64,000 bases of DNA from Saccharospirillum sp. MSK14-1 (GCF_003054965.1 NZ_MIES01000033.1:620001-684000); one strand, 5' to 3'; numbered from the stretch's first letter, positions 46,081 through 55,234 are shown. Made by a program: numbers and translations. Notes: a model not told the origin generated them from the letters alone.

Positions 46081-47148
46081 ATGTCCCACGAACGCATCCA
46101 AACACTGCTGGGTACCCTGACGGACCCGCACACCGATCGCCCACTGTCTGAAAGCGCCGACATTCAAATTGACGGCGATGATCCCATTCAGGTTCGCATC
46201 GTGCTGCACTACGCGGCCGGCCAGTATGCTCGAGGCCTGAGTACGTTGGTGCAAAGCCATATTGAAGCCCAGCTCGACGACGTCAGCGCGCGCGTCAGCG
46301 TGGATTGGTCGGCGGCGGCGGTAAACGTGCGCGACAATTTTCCGGGCCTGAACGGTGTTAAAAACATCATTGCCGTGGCGTCCGGCAAAGGCGGTGTCGG
46401 CAAGAGCACGACTGCGGTAAATCTGGCGCTGGCGCTGCAGGCTGAAGGCGCCCGTGTCGGTATTCTGGATGCCGATATCTATGGGCCCAGTGTCGCCGCC
46501 ATGCTCGGTGTCGCTGACGGCACACGTCCGCAAACGCGCGATGAAAAATTCTTTGTGCCGGTTCCCGCGCACGGTTTACAAAGTATGTCGATGGCCTACC
46601 TAGTGACCGAGAAAACGCCCATGGTCTGGCGTGGCCCAATGGTCTCAGGGGCCTTGCAGCAGCTACTGACGCAAACGCTGTGGGACAATCTGGATTACCT
46701 GATCATCGATATGCCACCGGGCACCGGTGACATTCAGCTGACTCTGGCGCAGAAAGTACCGGTTTCCGGTGCGGTCATTGTGACCACTCCCCAGGACATT
46801 GCCTTGCTGGACGCGCGCAAGGGCATTGAGATGTTCCACAAAGTCGATATCCCGGTATTGGGTGTGGTCGAAAATATGGCCATGCATGTCTGCTCTAATT
46901 GCGGTCATGTCGAACATATCTTTGGTGAAGGCGGTGGTGCGCAATTGGCGACAGATTACGACGTCAATTTACTCGAAAGCTTGCCGCTGGATTTGTCCAT
47001 TCGTACCCAGGCCGATGGCGGTGAACCGACTGTTATTGCCGAACCGGACGGTGAAATAACCGCTCACTATCAATTGCTGGCCCGTCGTACCGCGGCGGCG
47101 TTGGCATTGCGCGGCGCCGATAGTGGACCTAGTATTTCGATGCAATGA
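46081..47148 (+). CDS. mrp: Mrp/ApbC-family Fe-S carrier P-loop ATPase
   Basis: Cytoplasmic ATPase that binds and transfers Fe-S clusters, 355 residues. An N-terminal DUF59-like domain (about 1-80) precedes the deviant Walker A GKGGVGKSTT, DADIYGPSVAAML, DMPPGTGDIQLTLAQ, and the cluster-binding C-x2-C in CSNCGHVEHIFGEGGG. The ATG at 46081 is preferred to a GTG two codons earlier. In E. coli mrp lies divergent from metG; here manC stands between them. Confidence 0.95.
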   Translation: MSHERIQTLLGTLTDPHTDRPLSESADIQIDGDDPIQVRIVLHYAAGQYARGLSTLVQSHIEAQLDDVSARVSVDWSAAAVNVRDNFPGLNGVKNIIAVASGKGGVGKSTTAVNLALALQAEGARVGILDADIYGPSVAAMLGVADGTRPQTRDEKFFVPVPAHGLQSMSMAYLVTEKTPMVWRGPMVSGALQQLLTQTLWDNLDYLIIDMPPGTGDIQLTLAQKVPVSGAVIVTTPQDIALLDARKGIEMFHKVDIPVLGVVENMAMHVCSNCGHVEHIFGEGGGAQLATDYDVNLLESLPLDLSIRTQADGGEPTVIAEPDGEITAHYQLLARRTAAALALRGADSGPSISMQ

Positions 47149-47151
47149 TGA

Positions 47152-47185
47152 CTGTCATCGAATTGTCACTCGGGTGTCATAGTCT
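47152..47185 (+). promoter_or_regulatory. Triple Pho box and PhoB-type promoter upstream of ugd
   Basis: Three heptamers, CTGTCAT (47152-47158), TTGTCAC (47163-47169) and GTGTCAT (47174-47180), are each separated by exactly 4 bases. This is the 11-base periodicity of PhoB sites. A -10-like TAGTCT starts 10 bases after the second heptamer, as in the E. coli phoA promoter. It lies 94 bases before the ugd start and suggests induction under phosphate limitation. Confidence 0.78.
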
Positions 47186-47278
47186 GGGCCCGTCCTGAAC
47201 CGGGCAGACAGCACCTTATGTTTAAAGACGCGGCTGTTGTTGGCTGCGGTTAATGACTTTTTAACCACAGGGATTTTC

Positions 47279-48607
47279 ATGAAAGTAACCGTTTTTGGTA
47301 TCGGCTATGTTGGCCTGGTTCAAGGTACCTGCCTGGCAGAGGCCGGCCACGACGTTGTCTGTGTCGACGTCGATGCCACCCGTGTTGAAAACCTCAAGCA
47401 AGGTCGTATTCCGATCTATGAGCCGGGCCTGGAACCGTTGGTTAAAGAGAACTATCAGGAAGGTCGACTGAACTTCACCACCGACGCCGCTGAAGCGGTG
47501 CGTCATGGTGATATTCTGTTCATCGCCGTGGGTACACCACCGGACGAAGACGGCAGTGCCGATCTGAAATACGTGTTGACCGTAGCGCGTACCATTGCGG
47601 AGTCGATGGACGACTACAAAGTCGTCATCAACAAATCGACAGTACCGGTTGGCACTGCCGACAAAGTCACCGCAGCCATTGCTGACGTATTGCAAAAGCG
47701 TGGCAGTGACGTCAGTTACGATGTGGTTTCCAATCCCGAATTTCTGAAAGAAGGCGCCGCGGTTAACGATTGCCTGCGCCCGGATCGAATTGTCATTGGC
47801 ACCGACAGCGAACGTGCCGAAGAAATGCTGCGCGAACTCTATTCACCCTTTAACCGCAATCACGACAAGATGATTGTGATGGATGTGCGCAGCGCCGAAC
47901 TGACCAAGTACGCCGCTAATTGCATGCTGGCGACCAAGATCAGTTTTATGAACGAAATCGCCAATCTGGCTGAGCGTTTGGGGGCCGATGTGGAAGCCGT
48001 GCGTCAGGGCATCGGCAGCGACCCACGCATTGGCTATCACTTTATTTACCCCGGTGTGGGTTATGGCGGTTCCTGTTTCCCGAAAGACGTTCAGGCGCTG
48101 ATTCGCACGGCCGATGGCATCGATTTCGACGCCGGTATTTTGAAAGCGGTCGAAGCGCGTAACTATGAGCAGAAAACCACGCTGTTCAAAAAAATCTCAG
48201 ATTACTATCAGGGTGACCTGGCCGGTAAAACCTTCGCTGTGTGGGGCTTGAGTTTTAAACCCAACACCGACGATATGCGCGAAGCCCCCAGCCGTGTGCT
48301 GATGGAAGCATTGTGGGATGCCGGTGCCAAGGTGCAGGCGTTCGATCCGGAAGCGATGGAAGAAACCCAGCGAATCTATGGCGATCGTGATGATCTGGTC
48401 TTAAGCGGCACAAAAGAAAGTGCACTCAAAGGTGCCGATGCCTTGGTGATTGTTACTGAATGGCAAACCTTCCGCGCGCCGGATTTTGATGTCATTAAGC
48501 AGCAGCTCAGTGAGCCGCTGGTGTTCGATGGTCGGAATTTATACGAGCCATCGCGCATGAAGAAGAAAGGCATTCGTTACTACGCCGTTGGCCGTCAGCC
48601 GGTGTAG
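47279..48607 (+). CDS. ugd: UDP-glucose 6-dehydrogenase
   Basis: Oxidises UDP-glucose to UDP-glucuronate with two NAD+, providing uronic acid for polysaccharide; 442 residues. The N-terminal Rossmann motif is [20 protein letters not shown]. The central domain has conserved [11 protein letters not shown], and the catalytic cysteine lies in [14 protein letters not shown]. The C-terminal domain has [17 protein letters not shown]. The ATG at 47279 follows AGGGA; the frame is open from 47237. A triple Pho box lies upstream. GDP-mannose dehydrogenases share the fold, but the motifs fit UDP-glucose better. Confidence 0.94.
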   Translation: MKVTVFGIGYVGLVQGTCLAEAGHDVVCVDVDATRVENLKQGRIPIYEPGLEPLVKENYQEGRLNFTTDAAEAVRHGDILFIAVGTPPDEDGSADLKYVLTVARTIAESMDDYKVVINKSTVPVGTADKVTAAIADVLQKRGSDVSYDVVSNPEFLKEGAAVNDCLRPDRIVIGTDSERAEEMLRELYSPFNRNHDKMIVMDVRSAELTKYAANCMLATKISFMNEIANLAERLGADVEAVRQGIGSDPRIGYHFIYPGVGYGGSCFPKDVQALIRTADGIDFDAGILKAVEARNYEQKTTLFKKISDYYQGDLAGKTFAVWGLSFKPNTDDMREAPSRVLMEALWDAGAKVQAFDPEAMEETQRIYGDRDDLVLSGTKESALKGADALVIVTEWQTFRAPDFDVIKQQLSEPLVFDGRNLYEPSRMKKKGIRYYAVGRQPV

Positions 48608-48642
48608 TGTTCAATAACCGCTAACAATGCAGTGAGCCGCCG

Positions 48643-49266
48643 ATGAGTGATAACACCCAAACCCCCTATGTATTTAAAGGATTGGATTTAGCCTCAGAGG
48701 CAGTCTGGCACAATCAGGCCGTTTCCCCCGCTGATCGTGCTCAGCTTATGGAGCAACAGCCAAAGTGTGTGTGGCTCACTGGGTTGTCCGGCTCCGGCAA
48801 GTCAACACTGGCCAATGCCTTGGATGCCACCTTGCACGCCGGTGGCGCTAAAACGTTCCTGCTCGATGGTGACAACGTTCGCCATGGTCTGAATAAAGAT
48901 TTAGGCATGACTGAAAATGATCGTGCCGAAAATATTCGTCGTGTGGGTGAAGTGGCAAAACTGATGGTGGATGCCGGATTGATAGTGGTCTGTGCGTTTA
49001 TTTCACCTTATCAACGTGACCGTCAGATCGTACGTTCGATATTTGCACCGGGGCAATTTATAGAGGTCTACCTGAATACGCCCTTGGCAGTGTGTGAAGA
49101 ACGAGATCCGAAAGGTCTGTATAAAAAAGCGCGCGAAGGGGTGATTAAACACTTCACTGGTATTGATGATCCCTATGAGGAGCCGCGCAGCGCCGAAGTA
49201 GAAATTGATACCAGCCAAAGCAATGTCGAAAAGGGCGTCAAAACCATTTTGAAAGCCATGAGTTAA
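48643..49266 (+). CDS. cysC: Adenylylsulfate kinase
   Basis: Phosphorylates APS to PAPS, the sulfate donor for reduction or for sulfotransferases; 207 residues. Walker A is GLSGSGKST near 49-57. Conserved [20 protein letters not shown], the [19 protein letters not shown] segment and the [10 protein letters not shown] loop identify the family. It lies 35 bases after ugd and before a SLC13-type permease and cysQ. No sulfurylase (cysDN) or PAPS reductase is in the window. Confidence 0.96.
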   Translation: MSDNTQTPYVFKGLDLASEAVWHNQAVSPADRAQLMEQQPKCVWLTGLSGSGKSTLANALDATLHAGGAKTFLLDGDNVRHGLNKDLGMTENDRAENIRRVGEVAKLMVDAGLIVVCAFISPYQRDRQIVRSIFAPGQFIEVYLNTPLAVCEERDPKGLYKKAREGVIKHFTGIDDPYEEPRSAEVEIDTSQSNVEKGVKTILKAMS

Positions 49267-49360
49267 TGGCTGCAATGTGCTGGTGCTTTGCCCAATCGTG
49301 TAAGCGCTTTCTCCCTGTATGGTTCTTGCTGAAGTCTTGGCAGCGCTCTAATCTTAATTC

Positions 49361-51097
49361 ATGCCTCAGCTTATAACTGTCGTCTTTCTAGTTACCGCCA
49401 TTATTGGCTTGTATAGCGGCCGTGGCCGGCCAGCTTATTGGTTTATGGCTGCGGCAATGGGTTTGTATCTCAGCGGTGTATTAACGCTGCCAGAAGCCTT
49501 AAGCGGACTGGTCAACGAAGGAGTTGTAACGCTTGCCGTCCTAATGGTCATTGCCGATCGTATCCAGGACAGCGGTTTATTGGACCGTCCAATCCAGGCG
49601 TTGCTGAACCGTATCAATAAAAGCCAAGGTGGCACTTTAAATTTACTGATACCGGTCGCCTTACTCAGTGGTTTTCTCAATAACACCCCGATTGTTGTCA
49701 TGCTGGTTCACCCGGTGCGCGAATGGGCATTGCGACAGGGAGTTCCGCCCAGTCGTTTTTTATTGCCGCTGAGTTATGCCGCCATTATTGGTGGCACCCT
49801 GACGCTGGTCGGGACCAGCACCAATTTGGTGGTGTATGGTCTGCTCAATGAGCTGGCGGCGAGTCACACGCTCACGTTGTTCAGCCCTGCGTTGGTTGGC
49901 TTGCCGTTATTACTGGTGTTTTTTATGTACGTGACGTTTGCCGGTCGCTTTTTGCCCAATCGCACTGCGAATGATACGCGACCAAAGAGTGTCACCGAAT
50001 TTCAGATACCGGCTCGTGCGGGTGAGACGCTGCATAACCTCAGTATCAGTGAAGCGGGCTTGCGCCATCTTAAACACGGTTATTTATATCGTCTGCTGCG
50101 TGATGATGAGTGGCAGGAAGCCGGTGCAGATACTCGATTAAAACGTGGCGATCGATTGGTATTTCTGGGAACGCCTGCGCTGATTCAAGAGTTGTCGTTA
50201 GTGGCGGGTATCGATTTTTCTCAGGAAGCGCATCGGCCTTCTTCGGCGTCGACGCATGTTTTGGAAGCGGTCGTACCCATGGGTTCGGAACTGATTGGTC
50301 GTACACCCAAGGAGCTGGGTTTTCGCAAGCGCTACGGCAGCGTTATTGTCAGTGTTGCTCACCAGACTGAACAGCTATTCGGCAAGTTAGGGGAGTATCG
50401 CTTTCAGGCGGGCGATTTGTTGCTGTTGGAAAGTCTGTCCAATAACAGCTTGCCGCCATCCGCAGAATTGATGGTTCTGAACCGGTACCAGTCGGCACGC
50501 CCACCAAGGGACCAAAAAAGAGCCTATGCCTTGTTGTTCGCTTTCCCGATGATGGTGATGGGCGGCAGCTTGCTGGGCTTTGCATTGTTGCACATTGCAC
50601 TGATGTATCTTGGGTTGTGTTTGTTATTGGGGTTGGCACGGCCGGGTAACTTGTCTAAAGGGCTTGATGCCCAACTCTTTGGATTGTTGATCGGGGCATT
50701 GGCCCTGGCAACGGCGGTCGAGAAAACCGGTTTGGCCCATGGATTAGTCGGGCAATTTGTCGATTGGCAATTACCCGCATGGCTGGCGGTTTTATTCATC
50801 TTTCTGGCTACCTGGTTAATCACTGAACTACTGACGAACAACTCGGCTGCCGCTTTGATGCTGCCTTTTGCGTTGCCCTTTGGTGAGCTTTCAGGCCTGA
50901 GTGTCGAACAGGTTGCGGTCACCGTTATGATGGCCGCCTCATCCAGTTTTGTGACGCCCTTTGGTTATCAGACCAACTTGATGGTGTTGTCTGCGGGCAA
51001 TTATCGGCCTTTAGATTATTTACGTTTTGGTGGCCCGCTGGTGGTGATTGTGGCGGTTCTCACGACCGCTCTTGTGAGCACCGCCATGGCGCTTTGA
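49361..51097 (+). CDS. SLC13-type permease with TrkA-C domains (putative sulfate transporter)
   Basis: Inner-membrane anion transporter of 578 residues. Two blocks of hydrophobic segments (about 1-195 and 385-578) flank a cytoplasmic region with two TrkA-C-like domains (about 205-290 and 295-375). Family signatures are LLIPVALLSGFLNNTPIVVM and GTSTNLVVYGLLNEL near the first block and LTNNSAAALMLPFALPF in the second. Its position between cysC and cysQ makes sulfate the most likely substrate; this is inference from context. Confidence 0.88.
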   Translation: MPQLITVVFLVTAIIGLYSGRGRPAYWFMAAAMGLYLSGVLTLPEALSGLVNEGVVTLAVLMVIADRIQDSGLLDRPIQALLNRINKSQGGTLNLLIPVALLSGFLNNTPIVVMLVHPVREWALRQGVPPSRFLLPLSYAAIIGGTLTLVGTSTNLVVYGLLNELAASHTLTLFSPALVGLPLLLVFFMYVTFAGRFLPNRTANDTRPKSVTEFQIPARAGETLHNLSISEAGLRHLKHGYLYRLLRDDEWQEAGADTRLKRGDRLVFLGTPALIQELSLVAGIDFSQEAHRPSSASTHVLEAVVPMGSELIGRTPKELGFRKRYGSVIVSVAHQTEQLFGKLGEYRFQAGDLLLLESLSNNSLPPSAELMVLNRYQSARPPRDQKRAYALLFAFPMMVMGGSLLGFALLHIALMYLGLCLLLGLARPGNLSKGLDAQLFGLLIGALALATAVEKTGLAHGLVGQFVDWQLPAWLAVLFIFLATWLITELLTNNSAAALMLPFALPFGELSGLSVEQVAVTVMMAASSSFVTPFGYQTNLMVLSAGNYRPLDYLRFGGPLVVIVAVLTTALVSTAMAL

Positions 51098-51114
51098 TTC
51101 AATAAGGATGCTTT

Positions 51115-51906
51115 ATGAACTCTTCCAATTTTAATGCAGTGGTTGAGCTGGCTCGTAACGCCGGTGAAGCCATCATGAACATTTATCAGCAAGACTTTTC
51201 GGCCAGCACTCAAACCAAAGCCGATGACAGTCCGCTAACCGCCGCCGATTTGGCCGCACACCAGTGCATTGTGGATGGCTTATCGGAATTAACACCACAA
51301 CGCCCAATTCTGTCAGAAGAAAGTGCAGCGATCGATTGGCGTGAGCGTCAGCAGTGGTCGAGTTATTGGCTGGTTGATCCGTTGGACGGCACCAAGGAAT
51401 TTATTAAGAAAAACGGCGAGTTCACCGTCAATATTGCTTTGATTGAAAACGGCGAACCCGTTTGGGGTGTAGTGCATGCGCCGGCGTTACATTGTACCTA
51501 TGAAGGTGGCCCGGCTGTGCACGGAAGTCGCAAATGGTTGCAGGGTGAAGCTCAAGGCATTTCCGTTGCGCAACTGCCGAAAGGTCGCTCGGGTTGGCGA
51601 CTGGTGGGCAGCCGTTCGCATCAAAGCGATGCCTTTCAATCCTTTGTCGCGGCGTTTGATGAACCGGAAATTCAGAGCCTGGGGAGTTCGCTGAAAATAT
51701 GTTTGGTCGCGGAAGGAGCGGCACATCTTTACCCGCGCCTTGGCCCGACCAGTGAGTGGGACACCGCTGCCGCCCATGCGGTTTTGCGTGGCGCCCATGG
51801 CGAAATGGTCGATGCAGTAACCGGTTATCCGCTGCGTTATAACCAAGGCGAGAGTCTGTTAAATCCTTATTTCATTGCGGCACCCGCAGAGTATTCTCTG
51901 GGGTGA
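51115..51906 (+). CDS. cysQ: 3'(2'),5'-bisphosphate nucleotidase
   Basis: Hydrolyses PAP (and PAPS) to AMP, clearing the by-product of PAPS use; 263 residues, inositol monophosphatase fold, Mg2+-dependent. Metal-binding motifs are LSEESAAIDW, WLVDPLDGTKEFIKKNGEFT and the C-terminal WDTAAAHAVLRGAHG. It lies 17 bases after the permease gene and completes a sulfate uptake/PAPS/PAP module beside the polysaccharide genes. Confidence 0.94.
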   Translation: MNSSNFNAVVELARNAGEAIMNIYQQDFSASTQTKADDSPLTAADLAAHQCIVDGLSELTPQRPILSEESAAIDWRERQQWSSYWLVDPLDGTKEFIKKNGEFTVNIALIENGEPVWGVVHAPALHCTYEGGPAVHGSRKWLQGEAQGISVAQLPKGRSGWRLVGSRSHQSDAFQSFVAAFDEPEIQSLGSSLKICLVAEGAAHLYPRLGPTSEWDTAAAHAVLRGAHGEMVDAVTGYPLRYNQGESLLNPYFIAAPAEYSLG

Positions 51907-52042
51907 TTGGCATTCTCATCTGAATAAATCGCCGTCAAAAAACCGTCTGTCCGACTGCAAAATCTTACTAAACAAAACGGCGGCTTTGGTGTTGTGCTGC
52001 TTTAATTAAGGTAACTAATCCGCAGTAGAAATTGATCGGCTT

Positions 52043-53917
52043 ATGATGTTGTTCTGCCGTTACCTTCCTTTAAAGCCGTCGCTGGTTATCGTGTTGGCCT
52101 CCGCGGTGTTGGTTGGCTGTGATCCGGTTCAGCCCGAAACACTGATCGATAACAATCCAGTAACCCCTTCTCCCAGTGCTCAGAATGTGATGGCCGCGGG
52201 GTCGTTAGTCATTAACGAAGTGGGGTCGTCGTATTACAGCAACACCATGCGTTGGTTTGAACTCTATAACCCCGGTGGCACGGCGGTTGACTTGAGTGAC
52301 TATCAGCTGCGCAGCCTGGCCTACGATGGGGCGTCGACTGTTACGACCAGCCTTACCTTTAGTTTGCCGTCGACCACCGTGAACGCGGGTCAGTATCTGA
52401 TCGTGCGTGCTCAATCACTGTCATCGCCAGCGGTTGATACCAGCCGGGTCGTGCATCTGGAGCAGGGCGGTTGGTACCCTTATTGGGACAGCAAAGGGTA
52501 TTTGGAGTTGCTGGACACGTCTTCGGGCAGCACCGTCGATTTCGTCACTTTTGATACGCTGTACAGCCCAACGGATGCTGCCGCCTGGAGCGGCGGCGCG
52601 GCTTTAACATTGGTATCGTCGACCAGCAGCTTTGGTCAAAGTATTGGCCGCAATGGCACCAGCGGCGATACCAACAGTGGCAGCGATTGGAGCCACTCAA
52701 CCTGGGCGACCATCGGTGGTCCGAACGACGTTCTGTGCAATACCGACGCCGATGGCGACCTCATTCCGGATTGCAACGAGCAAAGCGGCACTACCTTCGC
52801 CGGCATGCCGTTATACGAGTGGGGCGCGCGCAGCGGCCAGCCGGATATCTTCATCGAAGTGGATTACATGAACAGCAGCGATGAAGGCATCATTCCTCGG
52901 CAAGAAGCTTTGCAAAGCGTGGTCGATGCCTTTGCCGCACGCGGTATCGGCGTCCACTTCGATGTCGGCGATTTATTCGACAACGCCTCCGGAACAGATC
53001 CGGCTCAGATGGACCTTGGCGGTGGCGGGCAGGTGCCGTTTGCGACGGGTATTACGATTGGTAGCGGCGCGGGCGTCGCGGACCTCTATGACTACAAGCG
53101 CGACTACATGGCCTACAGTCGTCTACCCATCTTTCACTATATGCTCTTTGCAAACAGCCAGCTCAGTACGGGGGCTGCGGGTTCGTCCGGCCTGGCTGAA
53201 TTGGTGGGTAACGATATCCTGATTACCTTGGGTAACTGGGGTCTGAACAGCGCCACCACCGCCGATCTGAATGTGCTGATTAATTATCAGGCGGGCACGG
53301 TGATGCATGAGCTTGGGCACAACCTGGGGCTTCGACACGGTGGTGATGAAAACACCAACGACAAACCCAACTACCTGAGCGTGATGAACTATCTGTACCA
53401 GCTCAACGGTCTGCCTGAGATTGGCAACGATGAAGGCGATCGTTTCTATTATTCCAACTCCTATCATGCTCGTAATGCCACCTGTTACAGCGGTCTGAAC
53501 CAGGGGCCAGACGAGAGTTATACGGCGTTTCGGTTGGACTACTCGAATGGCTCTGCGATTGATCTGAACGTGGCCAGCCTGAATGAAAACTTGGGGCTGG
53601 GGGAAACCGGCTCAGATAACGTCGATTTTAATTGCAACGGTGATGGCACCCAGACTGGCGTTAACGTTGGCAGTGGAACCTGGTCGGATCATGACGACTG
53701 GAGCAACTTGCAGCTGGACTTTGGCGGTTACGACCTGTTGAGTAACCAGGGCATCAGCCTGCGCAGCATTCAGCAGCGCCAAAGCGAAAACTTGTTACGA
53801 TTGCCAGACCCGGTGGGCAATGATCGCAGTCCCGTTGCCGAAGAAACCGCTCGCCTTGCTGAAAGCTTGCCGAGTGCTTACTTTTTGCGCCAACAGCAGC
53901 GTGCGAGTCAGCCATGA
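52043..53917 (+). CDS. Lipoprotein with lamin-tail domain and metzincin-like peptidase domain
   Basis: Predicted membrane-anchored extracytoplasmic protein of 624 residues. A lipoprotein signal peptide ends at lipobox LVGC with C26. Residues about 50-215 form a lamin-tail domain (LVINEVGSSYYSNTMRWFEL; NAGQYLIVRAQSL). A short Asp-rich calcium-type motif follows (DADGDLIPDCNE, about 235-246). The C-terminal half holds the zinc-protease motif HELGHNLGLRH (422-432) and a Met-turn SVMNY (446-450), which define a metzincin-like enzyme. It is translationally coupled to a small lipoprotein gene. Substrate and role are unknown; it could process envelope or surface proteins. Either of two tandem ATG codons may be the start. 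Confidence 0.82.
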   Translation: MMLFCRYLPLKPSLVIVLASAVLVGCDPVQPETLIDNNPVTPSPSAQNVMAAGSLVINEVGSSYYSNTMRWFELYNPGGTAVDLSDYQLRSLAYDGASTVTTSLTFSLPSTTVNAGQYLIVRAQSLSSPAVDTSRVVHLEQGGWYPYWDSKGYLELLDTSSGSTVDFVTFDTLYSPTDAAAWSGGAALTLVSSTSSFGQSIGRNGTSGDTNSGSDWSHSTWATIGGPNDVLCNTDADGDLIPDCNEQSGTTFAGMPLYEWGARSGQPDIFIEVDYMNSSDEGIIPRQEALQSVVDAFAARGIGVHFDVGDLFDNASGTDPAQMDLGGGGQVPFATGITIGSGAGVADLYDYKRDYMAYSRLPIFHYMLFANSQLSTGAAGSSGLAELVGNDILITLGNWGLNSATTADLNVLINYQAGTVMHELGHNLGLRHGGDENTNDKPNYLSVMNYLYQLNGLPEIGNDEGDRFYYSNSYHARNATCYSGLNQGPDESYTAFRLDYSNGSAIDLNVASLNENLGLGETGSDNVDFNCNGDGTQTGVNVGSGTWSDHDDWSNLQLDFGGYDLLSNQGISLRSIQQRQSENLLRLPDPVGNDRSPVAEETARLAESLPSAYFLRQQQRASQP

Positions 53918-54468
53918 AACAAGCATCCGCCCTCGTCTCAATAAAAGCAGCACTGTTCGGAGCGGCGCTGATTCTGGCCGCCTGTTCGTCGCCCAACCGA
54001 GTGAGCGAAGCGGCCGAGTTATTGATCAGCGTTCAAAATGGTGAAGCGGTTGTAACACCGGTGTTAGAAGGCGATGTCTTGTGGCTGGGACAGACCCGAA
54101 TCGAACCCTGGCTGGAATCGGCACCGGATTGCTCGGCATGCCAGTTACGCATCGAACGCCGTCATAGCCCGGTCGGCCCGGATATTATTTTAAGCCTCTA
54201 CCAGAGCGGGCAACTGCGCTGGCGATTAATCGACAGTCGGCAGCCGAAACTTCGGTTGCCAGACAACAGTTTAATTGAGCACCAAGGAAGCTATGTGCAA
54301 TGGAGCCGGGGCGAAGAGTCTATAGACCTGAACGAAAGCCAAACCCTCACCTGGCAGGGGTGCCAGCAGCACCTTGCCTGGTTGGCGAAGCACGCCGCTG
54401 AATCGTCTAAAAACGTCGTGCCGGAAGCATCTGCAACCCGATGGCAGTTGATCACTAACTGCTCTTAA
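53914..54468 (+). CDS. Small lipoprotein of unknown function coupled to the peptidase
   Basis: Protein of 184 residues with a lipoprotein signal peptide, lipobox LAAC with C24. The mature part is beta-rich and has a CSAC pair (about 73-76) plus further cysteines near the C-terminus that could form disulfides. The ATG overlaps the stop of the metzincin gene (ATGA), so the two are made together; an inhibitor, chaperone or partner of the peptidase is a reasonable but unproven idea. No known family recognised. Confidence 0.7.
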   Translation: MKQASALVSIKAALFGAALILAACSSPNRVSEAAELLISVQNGEAVVTPVLEGDVLWLGQTRIEPWLESAPDCSACQLRIERRHSPVGPDIILSLYQSGQLRWRLIDSRQPKLRLPDNSLIEHQGSYVQWSRGEESIDLNESQTLTWQGCQQHLAWLAKHAAESSKNVVPEASATRWQLITNCS

Positions 54469-54520
54469 TGGTTCGGGAAATGCATCTTGGTGAAGGTGCG
54501 CGGCTGTGTAAGAATTGGTT

Positions 54521-54550
54521 TTGAAATGAATAACCACTCACAGATAACAT
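54521..54550 (+). promoter_or_regulatory. Possible sigma-70 promoter of rfaH-like gene
   Basis: TTGAAA at 54521-54526 and TAACAT at 54545-54550 with an 18-base spacer, about 50 bases before the gene. It is a moderate match, and nothing else in the 132-base gap stands out except the palindrome ATCACAGTGAT overlapping the -10. Confidence 0.35.
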
Positions 54551-54600
54551 CACAGTGATTGTACTCGTGCCCTAGGTGCATTAGTCTGAGCGTTCAATGA

Positions 54601-55140
54601 ATGAACGCAGTGCCGAATAAGCCGATGGAAGCGGTAATTACTCACAAACAACCAGCTTGGTACCTCGTCCAATGTAAGCCCCGAGACGGTTTTCGGGCCG
54701 CTGAACACCTGGCTAACCAACACATCGAAACCTTCCATCCGACGCACTCCGTCAGCCGCCGCCGCGCGGGCCGCCAGTACTGGCAAACCGAAAGCCTGTT
54801 TCCGCATTACCTGTTCGTAAGACTAAGTTCCGATCAAAGCTTTGCTAAGATTAACAGCACCCGAGGCGTTGCACGGTTAGTCAACTGCCATGGCCGCCCC
54901 TTGGTCGTTTCCGATGCCATCGTCGCCAGCGTGATAAAACAGTGCCAGGCACTGAATAGCGAAACACCGGAACCGGAGCTCAAAGCTGGCTCCTTAGTGA
55001 CCATTACCGAAGGCTGCTTCAAACACCTCCAGGCCATCGTCCAAATGACACGCGGTGAGGACAGGGTAGTGCTGTTGTTGCAACTGCTCAGTAAAGAACA
55101 ACAGCTTGAACTGCCGATTAAAGCGGTGCAGTTCGCATAG
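54601..55140 (+). CDS. rfaH: RfaH-like transcription antiterminator (NusG paralogue)
   Basis: NusG-family elongation factor of 179 residues that would bind RNA polymerase paused at ops sites and suppress premature termination in long polysaccharide operons. The NusG N-terminal domain covers about 15-115 (WYLVQCKPRDGFRAAEHLAN; ESLFPHYLFVRL), and a C-terminal KOW-type domain follows (about 125-179). An exact ops core lies 84 bases downstream in front of an AT-rich polysaccharide operon, strongly suggesting a dedicated regulator. The ribosome site before the ATG at 54601 is poor, and the ATG at 54625 is an alternative. Confidence 0.88.
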   Translation: MNAVPNKPMEAVITHKQPAWYLVQCKPRDGFRAAEHLANQHIETFHPTHSVSRRRAGRQYWQTESLFPHYLFVRLSSDQSFAKINSTRGVARLVNCHGRPLVVSDAIVASVIKQCQALNSETPEPELKAGSLVTITEGCFKHLQAIVQMTRGEDRVVLLLQLLSKEQQLELPIKAVQFA

Positions 55141-55147
55141 TCGAAAA

Positions 55148-55180
55148 AGCGGCAGTGGGTTGAAGACCCTGTACCGCTAG
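55148..55180 (+). terminator. Hairpin between rfaH-like gene and ops
   Basis: AGCGG / CCGCT outer stem and GGGT-TGAAG-ACCC inner stem separated by a small internal loop, 8 bases after the rfaH-like stop, without a T run. Possible intrinsic pause or weak terminator that antitermination would overcome. Confidence 0.4.
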
Positions 55181-55223
55181 TATACGTCCAACCTAATCCT
55201 TTGGTGTGCCCTGTAACCGGCCG

Positions 55224-55234
55224 GGCGGTAGCGT
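55224..55234 (+). promoter_or_regulatory. ops element (RfaH recruitment site)
   Basis: GGCGGTAGCGT is an exact match to the 11-base core of the operon polarity suppressor element. It contains the GCGGTAGC segment that forms the non-template hairpin read by RfaH. It lies in the leader of the downstream polysaccharide operon, in the correct orientation, just after the rfaH-like gene. Confidence 0.88.
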
